From Bacillota bacterium (GTDB lineage Bacteria > Bacillota > Clostridia > Peptostreptococcales > Anaerovoracaceae): a DNA stretch of 64,000 bases. The stretch lies in NCBI GenBank assembly GCA_017433375.1, contig JAFRHG010000003.1, forward strand, positions 79,492 through 143,491, in the 5' to 3' direction. The notes under the pieces were generated by a model that was given only the letters and a program-made list of their open reading frames with translations, was not told where the DNA came from and searched no databases. Positions 42,323-51,618 of this stretch are shown here, piece by piece (within the stretch, counting starts at the first letter, position 1; every line of letters begins with the position of its first letter). The translations under genes and the position numbers were made by a program.

Positions 42323-45300
42323 ATGAGGAGCATACTTCAGGAATCCATAGACTTCAGTCAATACCGGTCCTGCAGCCCCGAGCAGCTGCAGGCCGACGTC
42401 AAGGGGGCATCCCTGTCCAAGGACAGCCGGGTGCTTTCTCTTGCCCTGTCCCTGAATATGATCCTTCAGCCGGAGGAACAGGAGCAGTTCCGCAGCCGCA
42501 TCCTCCGCCAGATTCCCGGAATCCGTGACGTGGAGATCTTCCTGGATTACCGTGATCCCATCAACAAGCGGGAACTGGATGAGCGACGGGCAGCGGCCCT
42601 GGCCGAGTCGGAAAAAAAGAACGGCAACGGAAACGGGTCGTCCGGCAGCAACGGCTTCCGGTCGAGAAACGGATTCTCCCGCAAGCGGAAATATACGCCG
42701 GCGGAGGGCAACCGGATCATGGGAGGCCCCATCTCCGGCGAGCCCATACCCATCGGCCAGGTGAATTCCGAGAGCGGCAAGGTGGTCATCGACGGGGAAC
42801 TGTTCCGGCTCTCCAGCATCACCACCAGAAACGACAGCAAGCTGGCCCAGCTCTATGTGACCGACAAGCGGACCAGCATTCCTGTGAAATCCTTTGTGGT
42901 CAACGAGAAGTGGGAGGAGATCGAAAACCTCCTCAAGCCGGGAGACGGGGTGCGGATCCGCGGACAGGCCCAGTGGGATCCCCGGGACAACTGCGTCACC
43001 ATCATGGCCGACGCCCTGGAGAAGGTGGACAGGGAAGAGCGGATGGACACCTGGCCCGAGAAGCGGGTGGAACTCCATGCCCACACCAAGATGAGCGCCA
43101 TGGACGGCATGAACGATGTGGTCCGCATGGTCGAAACGGCGGAGAAGTGGGGCCATCCGGCGGTTGCCGTCACGGACCACGGCGTGGTGCAGGCTTTTCC
43201 CGACGCATCCCACGCGGCGAAGGAGATCAAGATCCTCTACGGCTGCGAGGGATATCTTCTGGATGACCGGGGACTGATCGGCGAAGACGGCACCATCGAC
43301 TACCGGGGCAGGGGAACCAACCACATCATCATCTTCGCCCGCAACCAGCAGGGCCTGCGGAACCTGTACCGGCTGGTATCCCTTTCCCATCTGGACTATT
43401 TCTATAAGAAACCGCGGATTCCCCGTTCCGTCCTGGACAACTACCGGGAGGGACTGATCCTGGGATCCGCCTGCGAGGCCGGGGAAGTCTTCCGGGCCGT
43501 ACTGAACGATGCCCCCGAGGAGGAGCTGGAATTCCTGGCCGGCTACTATGACTACCTGGAGATCCAGCCACTGGTCAACAACAGCTTCCTCATCGATGCC
43601 GGAAGGGTGAAGGATGAGGAGGAGCTGAGGGAGCTTAACCGAAAGATCGTCGCCCTTGGCGAGCGGTACGGCAAGCCTGTGGTGGCCACCTGCGACGCCC
43701 ACTATTTCGACGCGGAGGAAGCCCTCTACCGCCGGATCATCATGGCGGGACAGGGATTCAAGGACGTGGAAGGGGACGAGGGCCTCTTCTTCCGGACCAC
43801 CGACGAAATGATGGAGGAATTCGCCTATCTGGGCGAGGAGAAAGCCTATGAGGTGGTCATTAAAAACACCAACCTCATCGCCGATATGATGGAGCCCATG
43901 ATGCCGGTTCCCGCCGGCAAGTTCCCGCCAAAGATCGAAGGCGCCGAAGACTACCTGAAGAAGGCCTGCGAAGAACGGGCGGCCAGGCTCTACGGTTCGC
44001 CTTTGCCTGACGAGATCCGGCAGCGGCTGGACCGGGAGCTGAATTCCATCATCGACAACGGCTACGCCGTCATGTACCGGTCGGCGGAGATGCTGGTGGA
44101 CAAATCCCTGGCTGACGGCTATCTGGTCGGCTCACGGGGTTCCGTGGGATCCTCCTTCGCGGCCACCATGTCCGGGATCACGGAGGTCAACCCGCTGCCG
44201 CCCCATTACCTCTGCCCCAAGTGCAAAAACCTGGAGTGGGGGGATCTGCAGGAATACGACTGCGGCGTGGACATGCCCGACAAGGTCTGTCCCGTCTGCG
44301 GAACGCCCTACCTGAAAGAGGGCTTCAATATCCCCTTCGAGACCTTCCTGGGCTTTGAAGCCAACAAAGAACCAGATATCGATCTGAACTTCGCCGGAGA
44401 GTACCAGGGCACGGCCCAGAAATACGTGGAGGAGATCTTCGGCGCGAAGAACGTCTATAAGGCGGGCACCATCGCCGCCGTCAAGGATAAGACGGCCTAC
44501 GGCTTTGTGGCCAAGTACTTCGAGGAGCGGGGGATTAGCGTGAACCGGGTGGAGATGGACCGTCTGACCTCCTGCTGCGCCGGTGTGCGGCGCACGTCGG
44601 GACAGCATCCCGGCGGCATCATCATCGTTCCCGAGGGTCACGAGATCTACGAGTTCTGCCCCGTGCAGCACCCGGCCAATGACGTGTCCTCCGACGTGGT
44701 GACCACCCATTTCGATTACCACTCCATCGACCAGAACCTGCTGAAGCTGGACATCCTGGGCCACGACGCGCCCTCCATGATCCGGCAGCTGCAGGATATG
44801 ACCGGCGTGGATCCCCTGACGGTACCCATCAAGGACCCCCGGGTCATGTCCATCTTCAACGGCACCGACGGCCTGGACATCAAAGACCAGGACTATAAGT
44901 TCACTCACGGAAGCTACGGCATCCCCGAGTTCGGCACACCCTTCGTCCGGCAGATGCTGGACGACGTCAAACCGACCACCTTTGAGGAGCTGATCCGGAT
45001 CTCCGGGTTCTCCCACGGCACCGACGTCTGGATCGGCAATGCGCGGGACCTGATCGTGGATAAGACGGCGACCATGAAGGAAGCCATCGCCACCCGTGAC
45101 GACATCATGAACTACCTGCGCAAGAAGGGACTTCCCGACTCCGATGCCTTCACCATCATGGAGAAGGTCCGTAAGGGCAAGGGCCTGACCGAGGAGCAGG
45201 AGGACCTGATGGTGGAGAAGGGGGTACCCGACTGGTACATCGAGTCCTGCAAGAAGATCCAGTACATGTTCCCCCGGGCCCACGCGGTGGCCTACGTCAT

Positions 45301-45793
45301 CATGTCCGCCCGGATCGCCTACTACAAGGTCTACCATCCCCTGGAGTTCTATGCCGTCTGGTTTACGGCCAAGGTGGAGAATTTCGACGAAAAGACGATC
45401 CTCCAGGGCCAGAGGGCCATCGAGCGCAGGCTGGAGGAGATCGCCAAAGCGGGGACGGAAGTCTCCAAGAAGGAAGAGGCGGATGTCCCTGTGCTGGAGG
45501 TGGCCTGTGAGATGTGCGCCAGGGGCTTTGCCTTTGCGCCGGCCCGCCTGGGACGCTCCGACGCCACCAGATTCACCGTGGACGAGGGGAAGGTCCGCCT
45601 GCCCTTTGTGGCCATCAACGGGGTGGGGGAGAACGCGGCCCGTTCCCTGGCTGAAGGATACCGCCGGCAGCCCTACCTGACGGTGGAGGATGTGGGCGCC
45701 CGGGGCAGGGTCAACAAGGCGGCCCTGGAGGAGCTTCGGGCCCACGGCGTTCTGGAGGGACTTCCCGAAACGGCGCAGATCAGTTTATTTTAG
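42323..45793 (+). CDS. polC: PolC-type DNA polymerase III alpha subunit lacking the exonuclease insert
   Basis: Replicative polymerase PolC, 1156 aa, versus roughly 1430 in Bacillus. A short N-terminal domain and Gly/Asn/Ser linker (98-120) precede the OB fold (about 133-235) and the PHP domain (LHAHTKMS with H252 and H254; TDHG with D285; E309). In normal PolC a DnaQ-like 3'-5' exonuclease is inserted in the PHP domain after the GYLVDD segment. Here GYLLDDRG (310-317) runs within about 20 residues into NHIIIFARNQQGLRNLYRLVSL, so that domain is absent with no frame break. The zinc motif, catalytic EPDIDLNF block and fingers are intact. PHP metal-site residues remain, so PHP-based proofreading is possible but unproven. 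Confidence 0.95.
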   Translation: MRSILQESIDFSQYRSCSPEQLQADVKGASLSKDSRVLSLALSLNMILQPEEQEQFRSRILRQIPGIRDVEIFLDYRDPINKRELDERRAAALAESEKKNGNGNGSSGSNGFRSRNGFSRKRKYTPAEGNRIMGGPISGEPIPIGQVNSESGKVVIDGELFRLSSITTRNDSKLAQLYVTDKRTSIPVKSFVVNEKWEEIENLLKPGDGVRIRGQAQWDPRDNCVTIMADALEKVDREERMDTWPEKRVELHAHTKMSAMDGMNDVVRMVETAEKWGHPAVAVTDHGVVQAFPDASHAAKEIKILYGCEGYLLDDRGLIGEDGTIDYRGRGTNHIIIFARNQQGLRNLYRLVSLSHLDYFYKKPRIPRSVLDNYREGLILGSACEAGEVFRAVLNDAPEEELEFLAGYYDYLEIQPLVNNSFLIDAGRVKDEEELRELNRKIVALGERYGKPVVATCDAHYFDAEEALYRRIIMAGQGFKDVEGDEGLFFRTTDEMMEEFAYLGEEKAYEVVIKNTNLIADMMEPMMPVPAGKFPPKIEGAEDYLKKACEERAARLYGSPLPDEIRQRLDRELNSIIDNGYAVMYRSAEMLVDKSLADGYLVGSRGSVGSSFAATMSGITEVNPLPPHYLCPKCKNLEWGDLQEYDCGVDMPDKVCPVCGTPYLKEGFNIPFETFLGFEANKEPDIDLNFAGEYQGTAQKYVEEIFGAKNVYKAGTIAAVKDKTAYGFVAKYFEERGISVNRVEMDRLTSCCAGVRRTSGQHPGGIIIVPEGHEIYEFCPVQHPANDVSSDVVTTHFDYHSIDQNLLKLDILGHDAPSMIRQLQDMTGVDPLTVPIKDPRVMSIFNGTDGLDIKDQDYKFTHGSYGIPEFGTPFVRQMLDDVKPTTFEELIRISGFSHGTDVWIGNARDLIVDKTATMKEAIATRDDIMNYLRKKGLPDSDAFTIMEKVRKGKGLTEEQEDLMVEKGVPDWYIESCKKIQYMFPRAHAVAYVIMSARIAYYKVYHPLEFYAVWFTAKVENFDEKTILQGQRAIERRLEEIAKAGTEVSKKEEADVPVLEVACEMCARGFAFAPARLGRSDATRFTVDEGKVRLPFVAINGVGENAARSLAEGYRRQPYLTVEDVGARGRVNKAALEELRAHGVLEGLPETAQISLF

Positions 45794-45822
45794 TTGCATT
45801 CGCCATTTCACTGTGTTATCAT
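45794..45822 (+). promoter_or_regulatory. Promoter of the rimP-nusA-infB operon
   Basis: TTGCAT (45794-45799), 17 bases, TATCAT (45817-45822) with an extended TG. It starts one base after the polC stop. Confidence 0.78.
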
Positions 45823-45846
45823 AGGCAATGCAGGTTAACGTTTTGA

Positions 45847-45875
45847 AAGAGTGGGTCCAAGCCCACTCTTCTTTT
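45847..45875 (+). terminator. Hairpin attenuator in the rimP leader
   Basis: Perfect nine-base-pair stem AAGAGTGGG (45847-45855) with CCCACTCTT (45862-45870), six-base loop, then CTTTT. Hairpins of this kind are frequent before rimP in Firmicutes. A NusA-sensitive attenuator that lets NusA tune its own operon is a reasonable inference. Confidence 0.7.
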
Positions 45876-45890
45876 AGGGCATAAATCGGT

Positions 45891-46373
45891 ATGGCGAAAA
45901 AAAAGGTTACCGCGGTGGCGGAAGAGCTTCTGAAGCCCTTCTTGGACCGTGAAGGCTATGAACTGTATCATACGGAATTCGTCAAGGAGGGCAGCGACTG
46001 GTTCCTGCGGGTCTACATCGACCGCCCCGAGGAAGCGGGCAGCGAAGCATGGATCGGCACGGAGGACTGCGAGAAGGTCAGCCGCTTCCTGAGCGAGGCC
46101 CTGGACGAGGCGGATCCCGTGGAACAGAACTACTACCTGGAGGTTTCCTCTCCGGGCATGGACCGGCCCCTGATCCGGCCGGATCATTACCGGCGGGCCC
46201 TGGGAAAGCAGGTGGATGTCCGCCTCTACCGGGGAAAGGACGGGAAGAAGGAGATCTCCGGCGTCCTGAATGACTTCGACGGGGAGAGGATCGTCCTGAT
46301 CGACGAAGAGGACAAACGGTGGGAACTGGAACTGACAGAGATCGCCCGCGCCAGGCTGGCGGTCATTCTGTAA
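45891..46373 (+). CDS. rimP: Ribosome maturation factor RimP
   Basis: RimP, 160 aa, needed for 30S maturation. An N-terminal domain (KVTAVAEELLKPFLDREGYELYHTEF) and the family block YYLEVSSPGMDRPL are followed by a C-terminal SH3-like domain. The ATG follows the leader hairpin; no strong AGGAGG is seen, so translation may be modest. First gene of the classic rimP-nusA-ylxR-ylxQ-infB-rbfA operon. Confidence 0.95.
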   Translation: MAKKKVTAVAEELLKPFLDREGYELYHTEFVKEGSDWFLRVYIDRPEEAGSEAWIGTEDCEKVSRFLSEALDEADPVEQNYYLEVSSPGMDRPLIRPDHYRRALGKQVDVRLYRGKDGKKEISGVLNDFDGERIVLIDEEDKRWELELTEIARARLAVIL

Positions 46374-46408
46374 CGATATAAGGTGTTGGAAAAACAGGAG
46401 GAACAGCA

Positions 46409-47674
46409 ATGAGTGATTTTATGAACGCGATCGACGATCTGATCAAAGAGAAGGGGCTGACGAAGGAAATCGTCATGGAAGCCATCGAATCAGCCCTGAT
46501 TGCCGCCTACAAGAAGAACTACGGGACGTCCCAGAATGTCCGCGTGGTCGTTGACGGCGACATGGAAGGGATCGAAGTGCTCATGAGAAAGGATGTCGTG
46601 GAAGAGGTAGAGGACGAGTTCACCCAGATTTCCCTGGAGGACGCTCTGCAGATCGACTCCCGCTATCAGGTCGGCGACGTGGTGGAGTATCAGGTTACCC
46701 CGCAGAACTTCGGCCGGATCGCCGCTCAGACGGCGAAGCAGGTCGTCGTGCAGAAAATCCGGGAAGCCGAGCGGGAGATGGTCTTCGACAACTACATCAA
46801 CCGCCAGGGCGATCTGATCACCGGCGTCGTTCAGCGAATCAGCAATGAAACTATATTCGTCAATATCGGCAATACGGAAGGTATCCTGGTTGCCAAGGAG
46901 AGGGCCCGGGGCGAGCGCTTCCGGGTAAACGACCGGATCAAAGCCTACATCATGGACGTGAGAAAGAGCGCCAAGGGGCCTCAGATCTTCCTGTCCAGGA
47001 CCCACCCCGGATTTGTGGAACGTCTTTTTGAACTGGAGGTTCCGGAGATCGAGGACGGCATCGTGGAGATCCGCAGTATCGCCAGAGAGGCGGGTTCCCG
47101 GACCAAGATCGCCGTCTATACCGAGGATGAAGATGTGGATCCCGTAGGCGCCTGCGTAGGAGCCGGCGGCAGCCGTGTCCGCAACATCGTGGACGAGCTC
47201 TTCGGGGAAAAGATCGACATCGCCACCTGGGATGACGATCCCCGCGTCCTGATCAAAAACGTGCTTTCCCCCGCCAAGGTGGAAGAGGTATACATCGACG
47301 AGGAACTGCAGGAAGCGACGGTGGTCGTTCCCGACTATCAGCTTTCCCTGGCCATCGGCAAGGAGGGCCAGAACGTGCGTCTGGCCGCCCGCCTGTGCGG
47401 ATGGAAGATCGATATCAAGAGCCACTCCCAGTACTTCGGTGACGGAGAGGAATACGACGACTACGACGATTACGATGACTATGACGACTATGATGACGAG
47501 TACGAAGAAGTCGTGGAAGAGGTCGCAGAGGTGACCGACGAAGAAGCGGCCGAGACGGAAGAGGCCGTGGAGGAGATCGTCGAAGAGTCGGAAGAAGCCG
47601 CAGAAGAGGCTGAACCTGCCGAAGCGGAAGAAGAAGCCGCGGCCGAGGAAGAAACCGTTGAAGAAGAACAGTAA
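46409..47674 (+). CDS. nusA: Transcription termination/antitermination factor NusA
   Basis: NusA, 421 aa, binds RNA polymerase and modulates pausing, termination and rRNA antitermination. The N-terminal polymerase-binding domain (about 1-125), S1 domain (about 130-200) and two KH domains (about 200-345, with VGACVGAGGSRVRNIVDEL and LAIGKEGQNVRLAARL) are complete. The last ~75 residues form a very acidic tail that begins with five YDD repeats. AACAGGAGGAA precedes the ATG. Its end overlaps ylxR by 17 bases. Confidence 0.96.
   Translation: MSDFMNAIDDLIKEKGLTKEIVMEAIESALIAAYKKNYGTSQNVRVVVDGDMEGIEVLMRKDVVEEVEDEFTQISLEDALQIDSRYQVGDVVEYQVTPQNFGRIAAQTAKQVVVQKIREAEREMVFDNYINRQGDLITGVVQRISNETIFVNIGNTEGILVAKERARGERFRVNDRIKAYIMDVRKSAKGPQIFLSRTHPGFVERLFELEVPEIEDGIVEIRSIAREAGSRTKIAVYTEDEDVDPVGACVGAGGSRVRNIVDELFGEKIDIATWDDDPRVLIKNVLSPAKVEEVYIDEELQEATVVVPDYQLSLAIGKEGQNVRLAARLCGWKIDIKSHSQYFGDGEEYDDYDDYDDYDDYDDEYEEVVEEVAEVTDEEAAETEEAVEEIVEESEEAAEEAEPAEAEEEAAAEEETVEEEQ
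47453..47497 (+). repeat. Nine-base tandem repeat encoding YDD x5 in NusA
   Basis: Five in-frame units of TAY-GAY-GAY, with third-base variation between units, encode the start of the acidic NusA tail. The silent variation suggests selection on the peptide rather than a fresh slippage event. Confidence 0.85.
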
Positions 47675-47933
47675 GACCGTACCCATGCGCCGCTGCGCCG
47701 GCTGCATGGAGTCCAAACCGAAGAAGGAACTGATCCGCATCGCCAGCTACGAGGGCAGGCTCACCGTCGATCCGACGGGCAAGGCGAAGGGAAGGGGCGT
47801 GTACCTGTGCCCCAATGAGAACTGTCTCGCCCAGGCCGTAAAGAAGAAAGCGCTCCAGCGGAGCCTGTCGATGCAGATCGATGATGAGGAAATGGACCGG
47901 CTCACGGAGGAGATCCGCCGATATGGTCGATAA
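47658..47933 (+). CDS. YlxR/RnpM family RNA-binding protein
   Basis: YlxR (DUF448), 91 aa, an RNA-binding protein reported in Bacillus to modulate RNase P. The signature MRRCAGCMESKPKKELIRI and the middle segment KAKGRGVYLCPNENC are intact. The start lies inside the nusA tail, so it relies on translational coupling. It overlaps ylxQ at its end by 11 bases. Position between nusA and infB is canonical. Confidence 0.93.
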   Translation: MKKNSKTVPMRRCAGCMESKPKKELIRIASYEGRLTVDPTGKAKGRGVYLCPNENCLAQAVKKKALQRSLSMQIDDEEMDRLTEEIRRYGR

Positions 47934-48234
47934 GACGCTCAGATATCTCGGTCTGGCCAAACGGGCCGGATCCGTGGTGACGGGGACCCAGAGCTGCGCA
48001 GCGGCTATGGAGAAATCCGGGATCCGCCTTCTGCTGATCGCTGAAGACATCGCGGATAACAGCAGGGAGAAGGTGACCCGGACAGCGGAGAAAACCGGAA
48101 CCCATTATGAGATCTGGGGGATGTCGGAGGAACTGTCCCGGATGACGGGAACGGCCGGACGGTACGTCTTCGGGATAACGGATGAACATTTCGCGGGAGC
48201 GATCCTGCAGGAAATACACAAGCGGGTAAAATAA
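47923..48234 (+). CDS. L7Ae/YlxQ-family ribosomal protein-like RNA-binding protein
   Basis: YlxQ, 103 aa, an L7Ae-type K-turn RNA-binding protein. LRYLGLAKRAGSVVTGTQS at the start and the LLLIAEDIADNSREKV block define the family. The start at 47923 (MVDKTLRY) has GGAGGAG at good distance and overlaps the ylxR end. Canonical position before infB. Confidence 0.92.
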   Translation: MVDKTLRYLGLAKRAGSVVTGTQSCAAAMEKSGIRLLLIAEDIADNSREKVTRTAEKTGTHYEIWGMSEELSRMTGTAGRYVFGITDEHFAGAILQEIHKRVK

Positions 48235-48248
48235 AGGAGGAAGTGTGT

Positions 48249-51236
48249 ATGAAGGTAAAGGAGTTAGCGGCTGAACTGCAGCTGACCGGCAAGGAGGTGC
48301 TGGAAAAGGCAAAGGCAATGGGAGTTCCCGTGAGCAAGATCTCGGATGAGCTCTCTGAAATCGATGCCAAAGCAGTTCGGAACACGATCGCCAGAAGCCA
48401 AAGCACAGCCGAGACAAAGGTGGTACGCGCAAAGGCAAGAAAGGCGGATGGTGATAAGACCGCGGCAGCCAAGGCTCCGGCGAAGGAGACGAAGCATGCG
48501 ACTATTGCCATGCCGGAAGCCAAACCGAGAACCACAAAGAAAGCTACCATTGCCATGCCGACCCAGACGGCGCCGAAGCAGACCAAACCGGCTGCGGCAG
48601 CGACCAAGCCGGCTGCGGTGAAGCCTGCCGTGCGGCGGACGAAACCGGCATCCGATGAGCCAAAGGTCTCCAAGGCCATGCTCGAGGAGAGGATCGCCAG
48701 GGAAAAGGAAGCGGCAGCCAAGGCGAAGGCTGAGGCAAAGGCGGCTGCTCTGGCGGAAGAGGAAGCCAAGGCGGCGGCCAAGGAAGCTCCTGCGGATGAG
48801 AAAGAGCCCAAGGCGGCGGAAGTTCCGGAAACCGCTCCTGCGGAAACTCCGGCAGCCGAGACGAAACCGGCAGCGGAAGAACCGGCGGAGAAGGCAGCTC
48901 CGGCAGCTGAACCGGAAGAACAGAAGCCGGCAGCGGAAGAATCTGCTCCCGAAGCGGAAAAACCTGAGGCCGCTCCTGAAGAGAAGCCGGCTGAGGCAAA
49001 GGAAGAGAAACCCGCGGAAGAGGAAAAACCCAAGACCAGAAGCCGCCTGAAAGTAGTCAAGCGCGCTGAAGAGGTCCATCGGGAAGAGGCCATTGCCGCG
49101 GAAAAACGCAAGGCAAGAAGAGAAGAAGGCGCCAGAAGACCCTCCGCTGAGCGCAGAACAGGCGAGCGCAGACCCTCCGAGCGCAGACCTGAAGGAAGAC
49201 CGGAAGGAAGAAGACCCGCATCCGGCGCATCACGCCCGACCCGCAGACCTGATGCACCTCCTGCATCGGGTGCGTCCAAGTCATCCGCTCACGGCAGAAA
49301 AGGCCGCGAACGGGACCGGGATAAAGACAGAGATAAATTCGCCAGACTGGAAGGCCGGGGAAAGAAATCCGGAAAGCCGGAACCCAAGTCCCTGGAAAAG
49401 CAGACCAGAGCCAAGCGGCACAGCAAGCCCAAGGCTGTGGCTGAACCGGAAGTGGAAGTCATGGATCTGCCCGCCGGCACCATTCTGATCAACGTACCGA
49501 TCACCGTGGCCGGATTCGCCGAGCAGACGAAGACCTCCGTTTCCCAGATCATCATGACCCTCATGAAGATGGGCGTCATGGCCAACGTCAACCAGAACCT
49601 GGACGAGGATACCGTTGTTCTGCTGGCTGAGGAGATGAACATCTCCATCGCCATCGGCAACGTCAATAAGGAAGAGGACTACGAAGTGGAAGACGGCATC
49701 GAAAACTTCGAGGATGCCGAAAAGGACCTGAAGCCGAGAGCGCCCATCATTACCGTTATGGGCCACGTCGACCACGGCAAGACCTCACTCCTGGATGCCA
49801 TCCGCAAGACCAACGTCACGGATCAGGAGTCCGGCGGCATTACCCAGCACATCGGTGCCTCCGAGGTGGAGATCAACGGACAGAAGATCGTCTTCCTGGA
49901 TACGCCGGGCCACGAGGCCTTTACGGCCATGCGTGCCCGGGGCGCTCACGCGACGGATATCGCCGTGCTTGTCGTCGCGGCGGATGACAGCGTCAAGCCG
50001 CAGACCATCGAGTCCATCAGTCACGCCAAATCGGCGGGCGTGCCCATCATCGTCGCCATCAACAAGATGGATAAGCCCGGCGCCAATCCGGACATCGTCA
50101 AAAAAGACCTGGCGGATCAGGGCGTCCTGGTGGAAGACTGGGGCGGCGAAGTCATCAGCGTTCCCGTGTCTGCCAAGACCGGCGAGGGCATCCGCAGCCT
50201 GCTGGAAATGATTCTGCTGCAGGCGGAGGTGCTGGAACTCAAGGCCAATCCGGACCGTCTGGCATTGGGTACCGTTCTGGAAGCCCGGCTGGATAAGGCC
50301 AAGGGCCCCATCGCCAGCCTCCTGGTGCTCAACGGCACTCTGAAGTCCGGCATGAGCATCGTGGCGGGAACCTGCGCGGGCAAGATCCGTCTGATGACCA
50401 ACAGCAAGGGAGAAAAACTGCGCAAGGCCGGTCCGGCCACCGCCGTGGAGATCCTGGGCCTGACGGAAGTCCCCCAGGCCGGCGACGTGTTCAACGCCGT
50501 CAAGAGTCCCTCCAAGGCGAAGGAGATCGCCTATAACCGGCAGCAGAAAGTCCGTGAGGAGATCATGGCCAGAAACTCCAGTACCACGCTGGAAGAACTG
50601 TTCAGCCAGATCCAGGCGGGCGAGGCAAAGGAACTGAACCTGATCATCAAGGCGGACGTACAGGGCTCCGTCGGCGCGATCGTCAGCTCCCTCGAGAAGC
50701 TGTCAACCGACGAGGTCAAGGTCAACGTGGTTCACACGGGCGTCGGTACCATCAACGAGTCCGACGTCATGCTGGCCGGAACATCGGATTCCGTCATCAT
50801 CGGCTTCAACGTGCGGCCCAGCGCCGCCGTGAGCGCCCAGGCGGAACGTGACGGCGTGCAGATCCGTACCTATAACGTTATCTATAACATCATCGATGAC
50901 GTGGGGAACGCCATGAAGGGCATGCTGGATCCGGAGTTCAAGGAAGTCGTCCTGGGCAGCGTGGAGATCCGCACCACCTTCAAGGTACCCGGCGTGGGCA
51001 TCGTCGGCGGCGCCTACGTCACCGACGGCAAGGTTGTCCGCAACGAGCAGATCCGCCTGGTGAGAGACGGCATCGTCATCCACGAAGGAAAGATTTCCTC
51101 CCTGAAACGGTTCAAGGATGACGCGAAGGAAGTGACCCAGGGTTACGAGTGCGGCATCGGCATCGAAAACTATAACGACATCAAGGAAGGTGACGTCATC
51201 GAGTGCTTCACCATGGAAGAAATCGAAAGGGCCTGA
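48249..51236 (+). CDS. infB: Translation initiation factor IF-2
   Basis: IF-2, 995 aa, GTPase that brings initiator tRNA to the ribosome. A short IF2_N domain (about 1-55) is followed by a ~350-residue low-complexity region: Ala/Glu/Pro/Lys-rich first, then Arg/Pro-rich ([13 protein letters not shown]). A second IF2_N domain precedes the G domain with GHVDHGKT (about 505-512), DTPGHEAF and NKMD. ATG 48249 has AAAGGAGG seven bases away; an upstream in-frame GTG is rejected. The long N-terminal linker is typical for high-G+C Firmicutes but variable. Confidence 0.97.
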   Translation: MKVKELAAELQLTGKEVLEKAKAMGVPVSKISDELSEIDAKAVRNTIARSQSTAETKVVRAKARKADGDKTAAAKAPAKETKHATIAMPEAKPRTTKKATIAMPTQTAPKQTKPAAAATKPAAVKPAVRRTKPASDEPKVSKAMLEERIAREKEAAAKAKAEAKAAALAEEEAKAAAKEAPADEKEPKAAEVPETAPAETPAAETKPAAEEPAEKAAPAAEPEEQKPAAEESAPEAEKPEAAPEEKPAEAKEEKPAEEEKPKTRSRLKVVKRAEEVHREEAIAAEKRKARREEGARRPSAERRTGERRPSERRPEGRPEGRRPASGASRPTRRPDAPPASGASKSSAHGRKGRERDRDKDRDKFARLEGRGKKSGKPEPKSLEKQTRAKRHSKPKAVAEPEVEVMDLPAGTILINVPITVAGFAEQTKTSVSQIIMTLMKMGVMANVNQNLDEDTVVLLAEEMNISIAIGNVNKEEDYEVEDGIENFEDAEKDLKPRAPIITVMGHVDHGKTSLLDAIRKTNVTDQESGGITQHIGASEVEINGQKIVFLDTPGHEAFTAMRARGAHATDIAVLVVAADDSVKPQTIESISHAKSAGVPIIVAINKMDKPGANPDIVKKDLADQGVLVEDWGGEVISVPVSAKTGEGIRSLLEMILLQAEVLELKANPDRLALGTVLEARLDKAKGPIASLLVLNGTLKSGMSIVAGTCAGKIRLMTNSKGEKLRKAGPATAVEILGLTEVPQAGDVFNAVKSPSKAKEIAYNRQQKVREEIMARNSSTTLEELFSQIQAGEAKELNLIIKADVQGSVGAIVSSLEKLSTDEVKVNVVHTGVGTINESDVMLAGTSDSVIIGFNVRPSAAVSAQAERDGVQIRTYNVIYNIIDDVGNAMKGMLDPEFKEVVLGSVEIRTTFKVPGVGIVGGAYVTDGKVVRNEQIRLVRDGIVIHEGKISSLKRFKDDAKEVTQGYECGIGIENYNDIKEGDVIECFTMEEIERA

Positions 51237-51240
51237 TCCC

Positions 51241-51618
51241 ATGAGCAGAGGATATCGTCAGGACAGAATCGGCGAGGAGATCCGGCGGATCATCAGCGAC
51301 CTTCTGCGGAAGGGGCTGAAGGATCCCCGGCTGGATGCCATGATCAGCATTACGGGGGTGGATGTGACCAGCGATTACAGCTACGCCACCGTCTACTTCA
51401 CCGTGCTGGGCACCAGTTCCACCGATGAGGCCATGCAGGACATCCGGGACGGTTTCGCCAGTTCCCAGGGCTTTATCCGCCGGGAAATCGGCAGCCAGCT
51501 GAAGCTGCGGCACACGCCGGAACTGATCTTCAAGCCGGACCGTTCCGAGGAATACGGACAGCACATTGAGGAGATCATCGGGAATCTCCATAAGGAAAAC
51601 GATAACAGAGATGATTAG
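51241..51618 (+). CDS. rbfA: Ribosome-binding factor A
   Basis: RbfA, 125 aa, a 30S maturation and cold-shock factor with a KH-type fold. It shows RQDRIGEEIRRIISDLLRKG, LDAMISITGVDVTSDYSYA and LRHTPELIFKPD, all family blocks. The start at 51241 is four bases after the infB stop. The end overlaps the nrnA start by eight bases. Confidence 0.95.
   Translation: MSRGYRQDRIGEEIRRIISDLLRKGLKDPRLDAMISITGVDVTSDYSYATVYFTVLGTSSTDEAMQDIRDGFASSQGFIRREIGSQLKLRHTPELIFKPDRSEEYGQHIEEIIGNLHKENDNRDD

Noticed and set aside
47453-47497. Short tandem array as a possible CRISPR
   Set aside because: Nine-base codon repeats within nusA with no spacers. No CRISPR array was seen in the window.
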